From JAZDFH01 sp043808035 (GTDB taxonomy: Bacteria > Patescibacteriota > Minisyncoccia > UBA6257 > Colwellbacteraceae): a DNA stretch of 27,723 bases. The notes under the pieces were generated by a model. It ran no database searches and was not told the DNA's origin. It saw only the letters and a list, made by a program, of their open reading frames with translations. How positions within the stretch are numbered: the stretch's first letter is position 1; each line of letters opens with the position of its first letter. The DNA is taken from positions 1 to 27,723 of the forward strand of contig JAZDFH010000036.1 of the NCBI GenBank assembly GCA_043808035.1. The letters run 5' to 3'. A program made the translations under genes and the position numbers. Of this stretch, positions 1 to 7,657 are shown in pieces.

Positions 1-1802
1 TCTATGGACAATGTTGTTTCTTTGGCTTCTTCGGTGAATGTTGTCTCTACATGCAGTTGTTTCTGCTCTATCTCGTGGGAGAGTTCTGTGATTGTTTCCT
101 CAATAAGTGGATGCAGTGATGTTTGTTGTTTGTTCAATATGCTTTTTCCTACTTCCATCTGGGAGATGTCTAAAAAGTCATTGATGAGTTTTGCTAATTT
201 GTTTGCTCCTGAACTTAGTTTTCCTAAAAAAGCAGTATCAGTATCTGACAATACATATCCTTTTTCTTTATGCTCAAACATGTTTGCTACTCCTTTTACG
301 ATAGTTAATGGTGTTCTGAGATGGTGTTGGGTTGTTAGAATAAAATCTGTCTTTGCTTGATTCAACGCCTCAAGATCCTCTCTTGCTTTACGCTCAACCG
401 CATACGCATGTGCGGCTTCTCCATACAGAACAGCATTTGATATTGCAATAGCTCCTTGTGACCCAACTGTTTCAAGTAATTGAATATCATCGGTATTGTA
501 CATGTCGCTTGATTCTTTCTCTCCAAGTAATAACAAACCAACCATCTCATCCTTTATTTCAAGTAAAGCAATTGCTTCTATGCCCAGTTTGTTAAAATAA
601 TTTACTAATTCTTCAGGTAATGTCTTTTTTCTTTTTTGTTCGCTTACAACAATTATCTTCCCTTCTTTATCAAACATGCTTCTAATCTTCTTTTGTTGAG
701 GAAACTTCTGTATATCAAACACAACATGATCAAACATACCTTTCTTAAAAGACTGCTGCGGATCGTTCCATACCAAAATACCAAATACCTTTAGATGTAA
801 TGCTCCGTTAAGCGCGTTAAAAATATAATCATATACTTCTTTAATGTTAAGCGTCGTCTTAAGGTTATCGCTCAATACCGCAATAACACTTCGTTCATCA
901 TAGAGGGATGAAAAGAAATACTTGTTTGCCATATCGAAATAAAAATCCTTTAAATATGGGAACCCTAAAACTATTCCCAACAGCACAATAACATCTATAC
1001 CCGCCGATGATGTCCCTTCAATCAAGAAACCGCCAAGAATTCCTTTTACTAAAAAGTTAAACACCAGTACTGTACCAATCAACGCTATATATACCGATGA
1101 TTTCTTTAAAATGAACCGTATATCCATGAGACGATGACGCACAATCGCATACGTGGTAAATCCAACCAAAAAGATTGAACTGAAATTACTCATACGGAAA
1201 AGATCAGCCGACAGCTTTGTTTGGAAAAACAAATTCACAATCGCCAGGATACTAAATGTCATAAAAATTCCCAATGCCAAATATTTAATCTGCGACCGCT
1301 CAAACCCCCTCTCTTTTCTATAACGACAAATCAGGACACCAATAATAACAAACAACGATATTAATATCACTGCCGCGTAAACAGGGAAATATGCTGCTTC
1401 AGAAAAAGTGATTTTATGGTCAACAACAGCAATATTTCCAACCACTTGATTGATCATTGCCAAAAATGAAGCTATCAAACCTGGGATAAAAAAATAAAAA
1501 ATCTTTTTATATGAACTGAATCTTTTTGACGCCGTAGGGAAAACTACAGCAAATGATACCATAGCAAAAACAAAAATTGGCGCAACGATGAAGTCCAGTT
1601 TAAAAAACAATACCGCCAAGTCAACACTTTCAACCCATGTTTCTAAAAAGTTAAACAATAGCCATAAAGAAAAGGTTGTCGTAAACAAAAAAAACAGTTG
1701 TGTCGTTATACTGCTCTTATTTTTACGAAAAGCAATATACCCAAACGCAATAATGAGAAAGTCAATACATATAGCAAAAAATAATGAAAGGTACCTAATC
1801 AT
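1..1802 (-). CDS. Membrane sensor histidine kinase, partial (C-terminus beyond left edge)
   Basis: My translation of the minus strand from the ATG at 1802 stays open to base 1 (600 codons), so the 3' end lies outside the window. Residues 1 to about 225 form seven hydrophobic segments, like the 7TM N-terminal sensor region of some histidine kinases. Two more segments follow at about 235-285, then a GAF-like domain (about 300-460). The HisKA helix carries FILTTQHHLRTPLTIV. The phosphoacceptor is predicted to be His493, the first H of HHLRTP. The residue after it is His, where most HisKA kinases have Glu or Asp. The HATPase domain is expected just outside the window. It should autophosphorylate in response to a membrane or cytosolic signal and pass phosphate to a response regulator not seen here. 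The assignment is firm; the signal is unknown. Confidence 0.9.
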   Translation of the reverse strand, partial: MIRYLSLFFAICIDFLIIAFGYIAFRKNKSSITTQLFFLFTTTFSLWLLFNFLETWVESVDLAVLFFKLDFIVAPIFVFAMVSFAVVFPTASKRFSSYKKIFYFFIPGLIASFLAMINQVVGNIAVVDHKITFSEAAYFPVYAAVILISLFVIIGVLICRYRKERGFERSQIKYLALGIFMTFSILAIVNLFFQTKLSADLFRMSNFSSIFLVGFTTYAIVRHRLMDIRFILKKSSVYIALIGTVLVFNFLVKGILGGFLIEGTSSAGIDVIVLLGIVLGFPYLKDFYFDMANKYFFSSLYDERSVIAVLSDNLKTTLNIKEVYDYIFNALNGALHLKVFGILVWNDPQQSFKKGMFDHVVFDIQKFPQQKKIRSMFDKEGKIIVVSEQKRKKTLPEELVNYFNKLGIEAIALLEIKDEMVGLLLLGEKESSDMYNTDDIQLLETVGSQGAIAISNAVLYGEAAHAYAVERKAREDLEALNQAKTDFILTTQHHLRTPLTIVKGVANMFEHKEKGYVLSDTDTAFLGKLSSGANKLAKLINDFLDISQMEVGKSILNKQQTSLHPLIEETITELSHEIEQKQLHVETTFTEEAKETTLSI

Positions 1803-1816
1803 AAGATTTGCTTTGA

Positions 1817-1847
1817 ATTATATATATATATATATATCGGGAGTCAA
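1817..1847 (-). promoter_or_regulatory. Promoter of the histidine kinase with a TA-repeat spacer
   Basis: Minus-strand TTGACT (1842-1847) lies 17 nt from TATATA (1819-1824) or 19 nt from TATAAT (1817-1822). The spacer is mostly the dinucleotide run (TA)9 at 1819-1836. Predicted initiation is about 8-10 nt before the ATG at 1802, giving an almost leaderless mRNA. Confidence 0.55.
1819..1836. repeat. (TA)9 dinucleotide repeat
   Basis: Nine uninterrupted TA units lie between the -35 and -10 elements of the histidine kinase promoter and partly form the -10 element. Such tracts are prone to slipped-strand length change. Confidence 0.95.
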
Positions 1848-1898
1848 ATTACGGTAGAATCAGGAATCATGGAAAAACACATTGTGTATTTGAAATTT

Positions 1899-1928
1899 AA
1901 AAAGCCACCGTATCATAAATACAGTGGC
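1899..1928 (-). terminator. Intrinsic terminator of the 1950-2648 gene
   Basis: On the minus strand a 10-bp stem (GCCACTGTAT pairing with ATACGGTGGC, one G-T pair, 5-nt loop) is followed by TTTTT (1903-1899). It lies 21 nt after the stop codon at 1950. Confidence 0.85.
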
Positions 1929-1949
1929 CTCATTACAATTAACGACATA

Positions 1950-2648
1950 TCAACCAATTTTTTGTGGCACCAACAGCCATCGGAAACAGTCACTTAATGT
2001 CTCTCCGCTTCTTTGCTCTCTTATAACGACTTTATTCTTTTCTCCTATCTTCTTCTCCACTAAGACAAGCGAATGTTCTCGTGGTGTAAAGACAATCTGC
2101 ATTACACCTGATCCGCCGACAAAAGAATGCCCATCCGGATGTAAGCCTCCGCCGCAACAAATATATCGATTAAATACATCCCATAGAGTTTCTTTCGGCA
2201 ATCTTAACATCTTTCTACCGGTAATTTTATATCTTAAAGGCATTTTTGCCTTCTTTAAAACCAATCGACGAAATTCCGCAAGTACGACATAATAATCTGC
2301 TTTTAAAGGATTATGCTCTACATTTTTAACACTCTTCACTCTAAACTGAGGAGTAGAAAATACGTATTCAAATGAAACTCCTCTAATTTTCTTAGATGGC
2401 CTTCCATTTCTCATGCAATACAAAGTAATAACATGACGAATAATGTGTTCTCTCTCATACTTTGGTCTTCCGATGCAACGGATAAGATCTCCATCACGAA
2501 AAATTTCTTCTCGAGTGCTTAGCAGAAGAGCAACTGTCTTTCCTGTCTTTTTTGTGACTAATGTGATAAATCCGTCTTTCGGTACTATTTTCAAAGTACC
2601 TTTTTGAATAAACTTACTTAAACGATTAATAGAAATGTCATTTTGCAT
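1950..2648 (-). CDS. Hypothetical protein, orphan, 232 aa
   Basis: I do not recognise the family. The ATG at 2648 gives a basic protein of 232 aa. A TTG at 2678 would add ten residues, but it sits in the loop of a 14-bp inverted repeat, so I prefer the ATG. There is no signal peptide or membrane segment. The C-terminal third holds a glycine/histidine-rich stretch, CCGGGLHPDGHSFVGGSG, that looks like a folded loop or possible metal or nucleotide site. The middle is rich in Lys/Arg (YEREHIIRHVITLYCMRNGRPSKK), which would suit nucleic-acid binding. It has its own promoter and terminator and so forms a single-gene unit. That it is a gene is well supported by the flanking signals and long open frame; function is unknown. 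Confidence 0.75.
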   Translation of the reverse strand: MQNDISINRLSKFIQKGTLKIVPKDGFITLVTKKTGKTVALLLSTREEIFRDGDLIRCIGRPKYEREHIIRHVITLYCMRNGRPSKKIRGVSFEYVFSTPQFRVKSVKNVEHNPLKADYYVVLAEFRRLVLKKAKMPLRYKITGRKMLRLPKETLWDVFNRYICCGGGLHPDGHSFVGGSGVMQIVFTPREHSLVLVEKKIGEKNKVVIREQRSGETLSDCFRWLLVPQKIG

Positions 2649-2658
2649 ACATTTTTTG

Positions 2659-2698
2659 AAAGAGAATAAAAAGTCCAAATGAATTTTTTATTCTCTTT
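2659..2698. promoter_or_regulatory. Perfect 14-bp inverted repeat in the leader of the 1950-2648 gene
   Basis: AAAGAGAATAAAAA (2659-2672) and TTTTTATTCTCTTT (2685-2698) are exact complements around a 12-nt loop. In the minus-strand mRNA the hairpin lies between the predicted promoter and the ATG at 2648. It could be an operator, a translation-control hairpin or a stability element. Confidence 0.6.
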
Positions 2699-2727
2699 AT
2701 ATATTTAATTATTAAAATACTATCTAG

Positions 2728-2757
2728 TTTATAGCCATAATTGATAAATTATGTCAA
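2728..2757 (-). promoter_or_regulatory. Promoter for the 1950-2648 gene
   Basis: Minus-strand TTGACA (2752-2757, overlapping the last codons of valS) lies 18 nt from TATAAA (2728-2733). Predicted initiation near 2721 gives a leader of about 70 nt containing the inverted repeat. Confidence 0.5.
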
Positions 2758-5124
2758 ATCCTTAACTCGCATAACACGTTTCACAAAATCGCCATATTTT
2801 TCTGTATCCAACTCTGTTTGTAACGTATACGAATCAAGTTCAGCTCCTAATGAAATATTTTGATCTGATTTATACTTCCGAATTTCATCAATCGCCTTTA
2901 ACGCATTATCAAATCCATCAAGCGATACAGATTCTCCCGTTTTGAGTTCTTCTGGCCATACGGTGAGGTGAACACTCTTCTCTTGCCCTGCGGCATAAAT
3001 AATCGAATATAATTCTTCGGTGACAAATGGCATAATCGGCGCGTATATTTTCAAGACACTCTCGAACACTGTATGTAATGTCCATAGTGCTGCTGTCTTT
3101 GATTGTTGATCCTCTCCAAAAATTCGATATTTTATAAATTCTATGTAGTAGTCAGCGAATTTTGACCAAAGAAATTGTTCCACTTCCTCTCGTGCGCGCG
3201 CATAGGTATACCCCTCGAAGGCATCAGTAACAATTTTTATTGTTTTATTCAGTTCTCGTATAATCCACGCATCTGCCGCCTCGAGTGTCGGTTCATGTGC
3301 GACATCATAGATAAAATCATTCCCCATAAGCGCAATAAACCTTCCAACGTTCCATAATTTAGTTGTTGTTCGTTTTCCTCGCTCAACCTCTTGTTCGCTA
3401 AATCGCAAATTTTGTCCAAGCGTTGCTCCTGTTGCCCAAAAACGAATTGGGTCCGCTCCGTATTGCTCAATCAATTTATCGGACGGGATATAATTCCCAA
3501 GCCTTTTAGAAAACTTTCTTCCTGTTTCATCAAGTCCATGACCTGAAATCATAACATCTCGAAATGGGATATCGCCAAAATTGTAATACGATTTTACGAT
3601 AGAATAAAAATCCCACGTACGGATAATTTCAAACGCATTCGGTCGAAGCGTCGGTGGAAAAAGCGCATCATATGCTTCTTTATTATCAGAGACAAGCTCC
3701 CGAATAAGAAAAGGGGTACATGATGATGTTGCCCATGTATCCATAACATCAATCTCCGGAGTAAATTCTGTTCCGCCACATTTTGGACATTTCTCGATTG
3801 ATGGTTTGCTTTCAGTCGGATAAACAGGTACTTCTTCTTTTTTTGCAAATACTGGTTCTTCACAATTCGCGCAGTACCATACAGGAAACGGCACTCCATA
3901 ATATCGCTGTCGAGATATACACCAGTCCCATTTGAGAGACTCTACCCACAATTCATAATCGCGATATTTATACTCGGGGTACCATGTTACCTTTTTACCG
4001 AGTTCCAACCATGTTTCTTTTTTATCCGCTACTTTAATAAACCACTGACGGCTAAAGATAAACTCAACAGGAGTGCTGCACCGCTCATGTACATTCAAGA
4101 CATGTGTAATCGATTCTTGTTTCACAAGCAACCCTGCTGTTTTCAAATCGGCAAGAATCTTTTTACGCGCATCTAAAAGAGAGAGCCCCGCATATGCTCC
4201 GCCAAACTCTTCTCCAAGTTTTCCGTCTTCGGTAACAAGAACGCGCGTTTCAAGCTTATCATCACGCCATTTTTCAACATCCTCTTGATCTCCCCATGTA
4301 CAGACCATCATTAAACCGGTTCCCGTTTCGGTACTGACTTTATCGCTTGTTTTAATCGGAACACGATAACCGAGGAGCGGGACAACTGCTTCTTTTCCTA
4401 TCAAATGTTGGTACCGTGTGTCTTTCGGATTTACATACAATGCCACACAGGCAGGAATTAATTCCGGACGAGTCGTCGCAATCAATAACTTTTCACCGTC
4501 AGGAGATGAAAAATGTATGTAATTCATATTCGAACTTTCTTCCTTGTCTTCCAAATCCGCTTGCGCAAGCGCTGTCTGACAAAACGGACACCATAAAATA
4601 GGAAGCTTACTTCTATAAAGACCACCCTTTTCATAAATATCAATAAGCGATTTTTGAGATACCGCAACTGCACGAGGAGAAATAGTACTATATGTTTTTG
4701 ACCAGTCTACCGAAATTCCCAAATCATTCCACAATCCCTTATATGTCTTTGCTCCCTTCTCTGTTTCTTCAAGACATAATTTTATAAAATCAGGACGGCT
4801 TATTTTTGATTTATCGATATTATGTTTCTTCTCAACAAATCTCTCTGTCGGAAGGCCATTATCATCAAAGCCCATCGGATAGAAAACATTGTATCCGCGC
4901 ATCCGTTTAAAACGGACAATAAATTCCGCCTGGGCATACGACATGATATGTCCCGCATGAAGGTGATCAGCCGACACATAGGGCGGCGGAGTATCGACAC
5001 TATACATCGGTTTTTGCGGATCAAAAGAAAAATGGTAGACTCCCTTTTCTTCCCATTTTTTCTGCCACTTTGCCTCTGTTTCTGTACGTTTATACTTTTT
5101 TGGAAATTCGTTATTCATGTTCAT
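2749..5124 (-). CDS. valS: Valyl-tRNA synthetase
   Basis: Charges tRNA-Val with valine in the cytosol (class I synthetase). Visible parts: the HIGH-type motif HAGHI at about residues 56-60; the CP1 editing domain; the CP-core segment WCISRQRYYGVPFPVWYC; putative zinc ligands in CANCEEP and CPKCGG; the ValRS-typical DVMDTWATSS; the KMSKS-type motif KFSKR from residue 537; then a helical anticodon-binding domain. At about 790 aa it is shorter than E. coli ValRS and lacks the C-terminal coiled-coil arm, as in compact archaeal-like forms. The frame remains open upstream to a TTG at 5154. ATG at 5124 (or 5118) is the more likely start because the protein then begins directly before the conserved PKKYKRTETEAKWQKKW region. 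No strong ribosome binding site is visible. Confidence 0.96.
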   Translation of the reverse strand: MNMNNEFPKKYKRTETEAKWQKKWEEKGVYHFSFDPQKPMYSVDTPPPYVSADHLHAGHIMSYAQAEFIVRFKRMRGYNVFYPMGFDDNGLPTERFVEKKHNIDKSKISRPDFIKLCLEETEKGAKTYKGLWNDLGISVDWSKTYSTISPRAVAVSQKSLIDIYEKGGLYRSKLPILWCPFCQTALAQADLEDKEESSNMNYIHFSSPDGEKLLIATTRPELIPACVALYVNPKDTRYQHLIGKEAVVPLLGYRVPIKTSDKVSTETGTGLMMVCTWGDQEDVEKWRDDKLETRVLVTEDGKLGEEFGGAYAGLSLLDARKKILADLKTAGLLVKQESITHVLNVHERCSTPVEFIFSRQWFIKVADKKETWLELGKKVTWYPEYKYRDYELWVESLKWDWCISRQRYYGVPFPVWYCANCEEPVFAKKEEVPVYPTESKPSIEKCPKCGGTEFTPEIDVMDTWATSSCTPFLIRELVSDNKEAYDALFPPTLRPNAFEIIRTWDFYSIVKSYYNFGDIPFRDVMISGHGLDETGRKFSKRLGNYIPSDKLIEQYGADPIRFWATGATLGQNLRFSEQEVERGKRTTTKLWNVGRFIALMGNDFIYDVAHEPTLEAADAWIIRELNKTIKIVTDAFEGYTYARAREEVEQFLWSKFADYYIEFIKYRIFGEDQQSKTAALWTLHTVFESVLKIYAPIMPFVTEELYSIIYAAGQEKSVHLTVWPEELKTGESVSLDGFDNALKAIDEIRKYKSDQNISLGAELDSYTLQTELDTEKYGDFVKRVMRVKDLT

Positions 5125-5162
5125 TATTGTACTGAGTAAAAAATTAAAAGGCAAAGTTTTTG

Positions 5163-5191
5163 AAAATACAAATGAATAAAGAAAAACTCAA
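5163..5191 (-). promoter_or_regulatory. Possible valS promoter
   Basis: Minus-strand TTGAGT (5186-5191), 17-nt spacer, TATTTT (5163-5168). It would give a leader of about 30 nt. The match is moderate in very AT-rich sequence. Confidence 0.35.
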
Positions 5192-5343
5192 AGGTAAAAA
5201 CGTAAAACTAAAAAATCATATTATTAATCAGCCGTGCATTATCGCTCTATTCGCAGAAAAAAACATACTAATGCAAAACTATTTTTAATTAAAATGCGAC
5301 ACATTTAGGAGCGGAATTGCCCGTCTGGTTAATAAACATTAAG

Positions 5344-5412
5344 TTCGCCAGCCGGCGAATTGTCATTCATTTGACATTCCCGCCCGCCCTGAATGCGGTA
5401 CGTTCAGGCGGG
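5344..5412. repeat. Cluster of three hairpins, GC-richer than its surroundings (possible interspersed repeat)
   Basis: Within the 347-nt gap 5155-5501 there are three consecutive inverted repeats. They are TTCGCC/GGCGAA (5344-5349 and 5354-5359), TGTCA/TGACA (5361-5365 and 5372-5376), and CCCGCCCTGAA/TTCAGGCGGG (5383-5393 and 5403-5412, one bulge). The GC content stands out sharply from the AT-rich flanks, as in REP/MITE-like intergenic elements. No coding potential is visible. The rest of the gap holds the valS promoter and the terminator of the next gene. Confidence 0.55.
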
Positions 5413-5457
5413 TCAGCTTTAAAATTTGGTATTTTTTTATAATTGATGCTTCCTTAC

Positions 5458-5491
5458 AAAAAATACCCCGTACTATAAAATACGGGGTATT
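5458..5491 (-). terminator. Intrinsic terminator of the 5502-5912 gene
   Basis: On the minus strand, AATACCCCGTA pairs with TACGGGGTATT (11 bp, 8-nt loop) and runs into a T6 tract, 10 nt after the stop codon. Confidence 0.85.
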
Positions 5492-5501
5492 GCGTTTCAG
5501 A

Positions 5502-5912
5502 CTATGCTGAATACACCAAACTTGCGCCTGATAACATTCGCAGCTTCTCGTGCAGAAAAGTAATGACTTCTGAAAACATCCATACCGGAAATTTTGCCTC
5601 CCAAGGACTTATTTTGTGTTGTTCTTCCTGATGTTCCATCCCGAGAGACGATACAATCAAATTCAAAATATTCTGACTATCGGTAAGAATCAACACTTTC
5701 TTTCTGGAAAAATTGCCAACAACCTTAACAATGATAAATGCTTTTTGCTTTTTCTTCGTCTCTTTATAGAGAGAAGAAATTTTTCCACTCAAATCCTTAT
5801 TTTGGCAGATACAAATTTTCACGGGTTTTTTTCTCCCGTTAAGCTCGTAAATTAAAGCTGCTTTGCCATCAGCAACTTTTTGAAACGATAGAGACGTTTT
5901 TTGGTTCACCAT
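5502..5912 (-). CDS. Hypothetical protein, 136 aa
   Basis: Not recognised. ATG at 5912; a soluble basic protein. The N-terminal half reads as alternating beta-type strands (AALIYELNG, KICICQNK, KAFIIVKVVGNF, KKVLILTD). The C-terminal half is helical and includes a segment with two tryptophans (ISPWEAKFPVWMFSEVITFLHEKL). No signal peptide or membrane span. It is a single-gene unit ending at a strong terminator and is divergent from the glucan operon starting at 6105. The clean terminator spacing and open frame support a real gene; no function can be inferred. Confidence 0.65.
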   Translation of the reverse strand: MVNQKTSLSFQKVADGKAALIYELNGRKKPVKICICQNKDLSGKISSLYKETKKKQKAFIIVKVVGNFSRKKVLILTDSQNILNLIVSSLGMEHQEEQHKISPWEAKFPVWMFSEVITFLHEKLRMLSGASLVYSA

Positions 5913-5981
5913 AAGTAATGTATTTAATTATTAAAGAGCAGAAAAGAATAGTTTCTCTACTCTATCTTTGTATGCTCTAAC

Positions 5982-5998
5982 CTATCTCATTGAGATAG
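5982..5998. promoter_or_regulatory. Operator-like palindrome in the divergent intergenic region
   Basis: CTATCTCATTGAGATAG is a perfect palindrome of two 8-nt arms around one base. It lies midway between the starts of the 5912 (-) and 6105 (+) genes, about 60 nt upstream of the predicted -10 of the glucan operon. It has the size and symmetry of a dimeric repressor site. Confidence 0.5.
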
Positions 5999-6056
5999 AA
6001 ATTACAAGTATTTTTTATACACTATCCACACACTAACGAAATATTTATATTAGATG

Positions 6057-6062
6057 TATAAT
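6057..6062 (+). promoter_or_regulatory. Probable -10 element of the glucan operon
   Basis: TATAAT (6057-6062) immediately preceded by TG lies about 42 nt before the ATG at 6105. There is no good -35 match at 16-18 nt, so an activator or an extended -10 type may be involved. Confidence 0.4.
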
Positions 6063-6104
6063 AAATATGTTATTATCCTTAAACAAAAATCCATTTAAAA
6101 AAAT

Positions 6105-7397
6105 ATGCCATCAGTTTGTTTTTATGTACATGTTCATCAACCATTTCGTATTCGAAGGACATCTCTCTTTGATATTGGCAATCATGCTCCTTACTTCGAT
6201 GATGAGATGAACAAACGATACCTTGATCGTATTGTCCAAAAAAGTTATTTACCGACAAACGCGGCATTACTTGATGCAATAAAAAAAACAAACGGAAAAT
6301 TTAAAGTAAGTTTCAGTATTACAGGGACTATTCTTGAACAACTTGAGCAATATCATCCTGAAGTTATTGAGAGTTTTCAAAGATTGGTCAACACGGGGAA
6401 CGCGGAGATTGTTGCCGAAACATATTATCATTCGTTGGCATTTTTATATTCCAAGGATGAATTTAAACGACAAGTTGAACTTCAACAAAAAAAACTGGAA
6501 TCCCTGTTTAACGTAAAACCTACTGTTTTTCGTAATACAGAACTTATATATAGTAATGAGATAGCTCAACTGGTCGGAGAAATGGGATATAAAGGGATAC
6601 TTGCTGAAGGGGCGGATCATGTTTTGGGATGGCGATCCCCCAATTTTGTATATCGATCACAAACATCACATGGTATGCCAATACTGCTGCGCAATTATCG
6701 ATTAAGTGATGACATCGCATTTCGTTTTTCGAACAAAGAATGGGAATCGTGGCCACTGACAGCGGATAAATTCGCACAGTGGGTACATAAAGTAAACGGC
6801 TCCGGAGAAATTATCAATCTCTTCATGGATTATGAAACATTTGGGGAACATCAATGGGAGTCAACCGGTATCTTCGATTTTCTACGTGCCATGCCGCACG
6901 AAATCCTGCGACATCCGGATATGGATTTTAAAACAGTTTCGGAAATTGTTGAAAACTACCATCCTGTCGCCGATCTTGATATCCCCTACATTGTGACATG
7001 GGCGGATGTTGAGAGAGACCTCAGCGCATGGCTTGGTAACAGTATGCAGCAAAAAGCGATTAAACGACTGTATGAATTTGAAGAAGCCGTGATGACGTTG
7101 GGAGACGAAAAACTTCTTGATGCATGGCGTAAATTACAAACATCTGATCACTTCTATTATATGTGTACCAAATGGTTTTCTGATGGCGATGTTCATAAAT
7201 ATTTTAATCCGCACGAAAGTCCGTATGAATGTTTTATATCATTCATGAACATCATGAAAGATTTTGAAATTTACCTTGAGAAAAATATATCGGAGCTTGC
7301 AGAACGCTCACCACAAAAGAGTCGTAATACAATTCAAAACGCCCTATGCCAATTAAAAAAATCACTAAAAATCAAGAACAGGACAGCCCACTCGTAA
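6105..7397 (+). CDS. GH57 glycoside hydrolase (alpha-amylase-like)
   Basis: Predicted to hydrolyse or rearrange alpha-1,4-glucans in the cytosol. The five GH57 regions can be followed: HQP at residues 11-13, GNAEI near 98-102, the nucleophile region FRNTELIYS with Glu146, the acid/base region FMDYETFGEHQW with Asp242, and a C-terminal helical part. At 430 aa it matches the short archaeal-type GH57 amylases, not the longer GH57 branching enzymes. No signal peptide is present, so it acts on an internal polymer. It is the first gene of the operon, and its last 52 nt overlap the next gene. Family membership is secure. Whether it is an amylase, a glucanotransferase or a branching enzyme cannot be decided from sequence; no other branching enzyme is in the operon. 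Confidence 0.93.
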   Translation: MPSVCFYVHVHQPFRIRRTSLFDIGNHAPYFDDEMNKRYLDRIVQKSYLPTNAALLDAIKKTNGKFKVSFSITGTILEQLEQYHPEVIESFQRLVNTGNAEIVAETYYHSLAFLYSKDEFKRQVELQQKKLESLFNVKPTVFRNTELIYSNEIAQLVGEMGYKGILAEGADHVLGWRSPNFVYRSQTSHGMPILLRNYRLSDDIAFRFSNKEWESWPLTADKFAQWVHKVNGSGEIINLFMDYETFGEHQWESTGIFDFLRAMPHEILRHPDMDFKTVSEIVENYHPVADLDIPYIVTWADVERDLSAWLGNSMQQKAIKRLYEFEEAVMTLGDEKLLDAWRKLQTSDHFYYMCTKWFSDGDVHKYFNPHESPYECFISFMNIMKDFEIYLEKNISELAERSPQKSRNTIQNALCQLKKSLKIKNRTAHS

Positions 7398-7648
7398 AGA
7401 CGTGTACATGCTGCGGTTTCTGGGTGAGAAATGGAGCCGTATTGTGTAGCTTGATAGAACTCCGAAATGAATTACAAACTATGTCAGCAGAAGATTTTGC
7501 CTATCATGTAACAGCGGAGAAAAATGATTTTATCGAATGGATCGATAAAACACTTCAAAATCCGAAGCTCGCAAAAACACTTGCAAAAGCAAAGACACAG
7601 CAAACATTCTTAAAAAAAATAGACGAATATATCGAAAGTCAAAAATAA
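7346..7648 (+). CDS. Small protein of the glucan operon, 100 aa
   Basis: The ATG at 7346 lies inside the end of the GH57 gene (52-nt overlap, different frame), and the stop is 9 nt before the glycogen synthase start. The N-terminal part has a cysteine cluster, CTCCGFW, with another Cys at about residue 34. The rest is helical with the pattern LRNELQTMSAEDFAYHV and NDFIEWIDKTLQNPKLAKTL. I recall similar short NDF-W-I helical domains in bacteria and archaea, some near carbohydrate genes, but cannot name the family with certainty. The position suggests an accessory role in glucan metabolism, perhaps binding one of the enzymes. The next internal ATG (7481) would remove the Cys cluster. Confidence 0.75.
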   Translation: MPIKKITKNQEQDSPLVKTCTCCGFWVRNGAVLCSLIELRNELQTMSAEDFAYHVTAEKNDFIEWIDKTLQNPKLAKTLAKAKTQQTFLKKIDEYIESQK

Positions 7649-7657
7649 TAGTGCATT

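Noticed and set aside
4..360. Plus-strand open frame of 118 codons
   Set aside because: Antisense to the histidine kinase HisKA region; the composition is low-complexity Ser/Cys/Val and resembles no protein.
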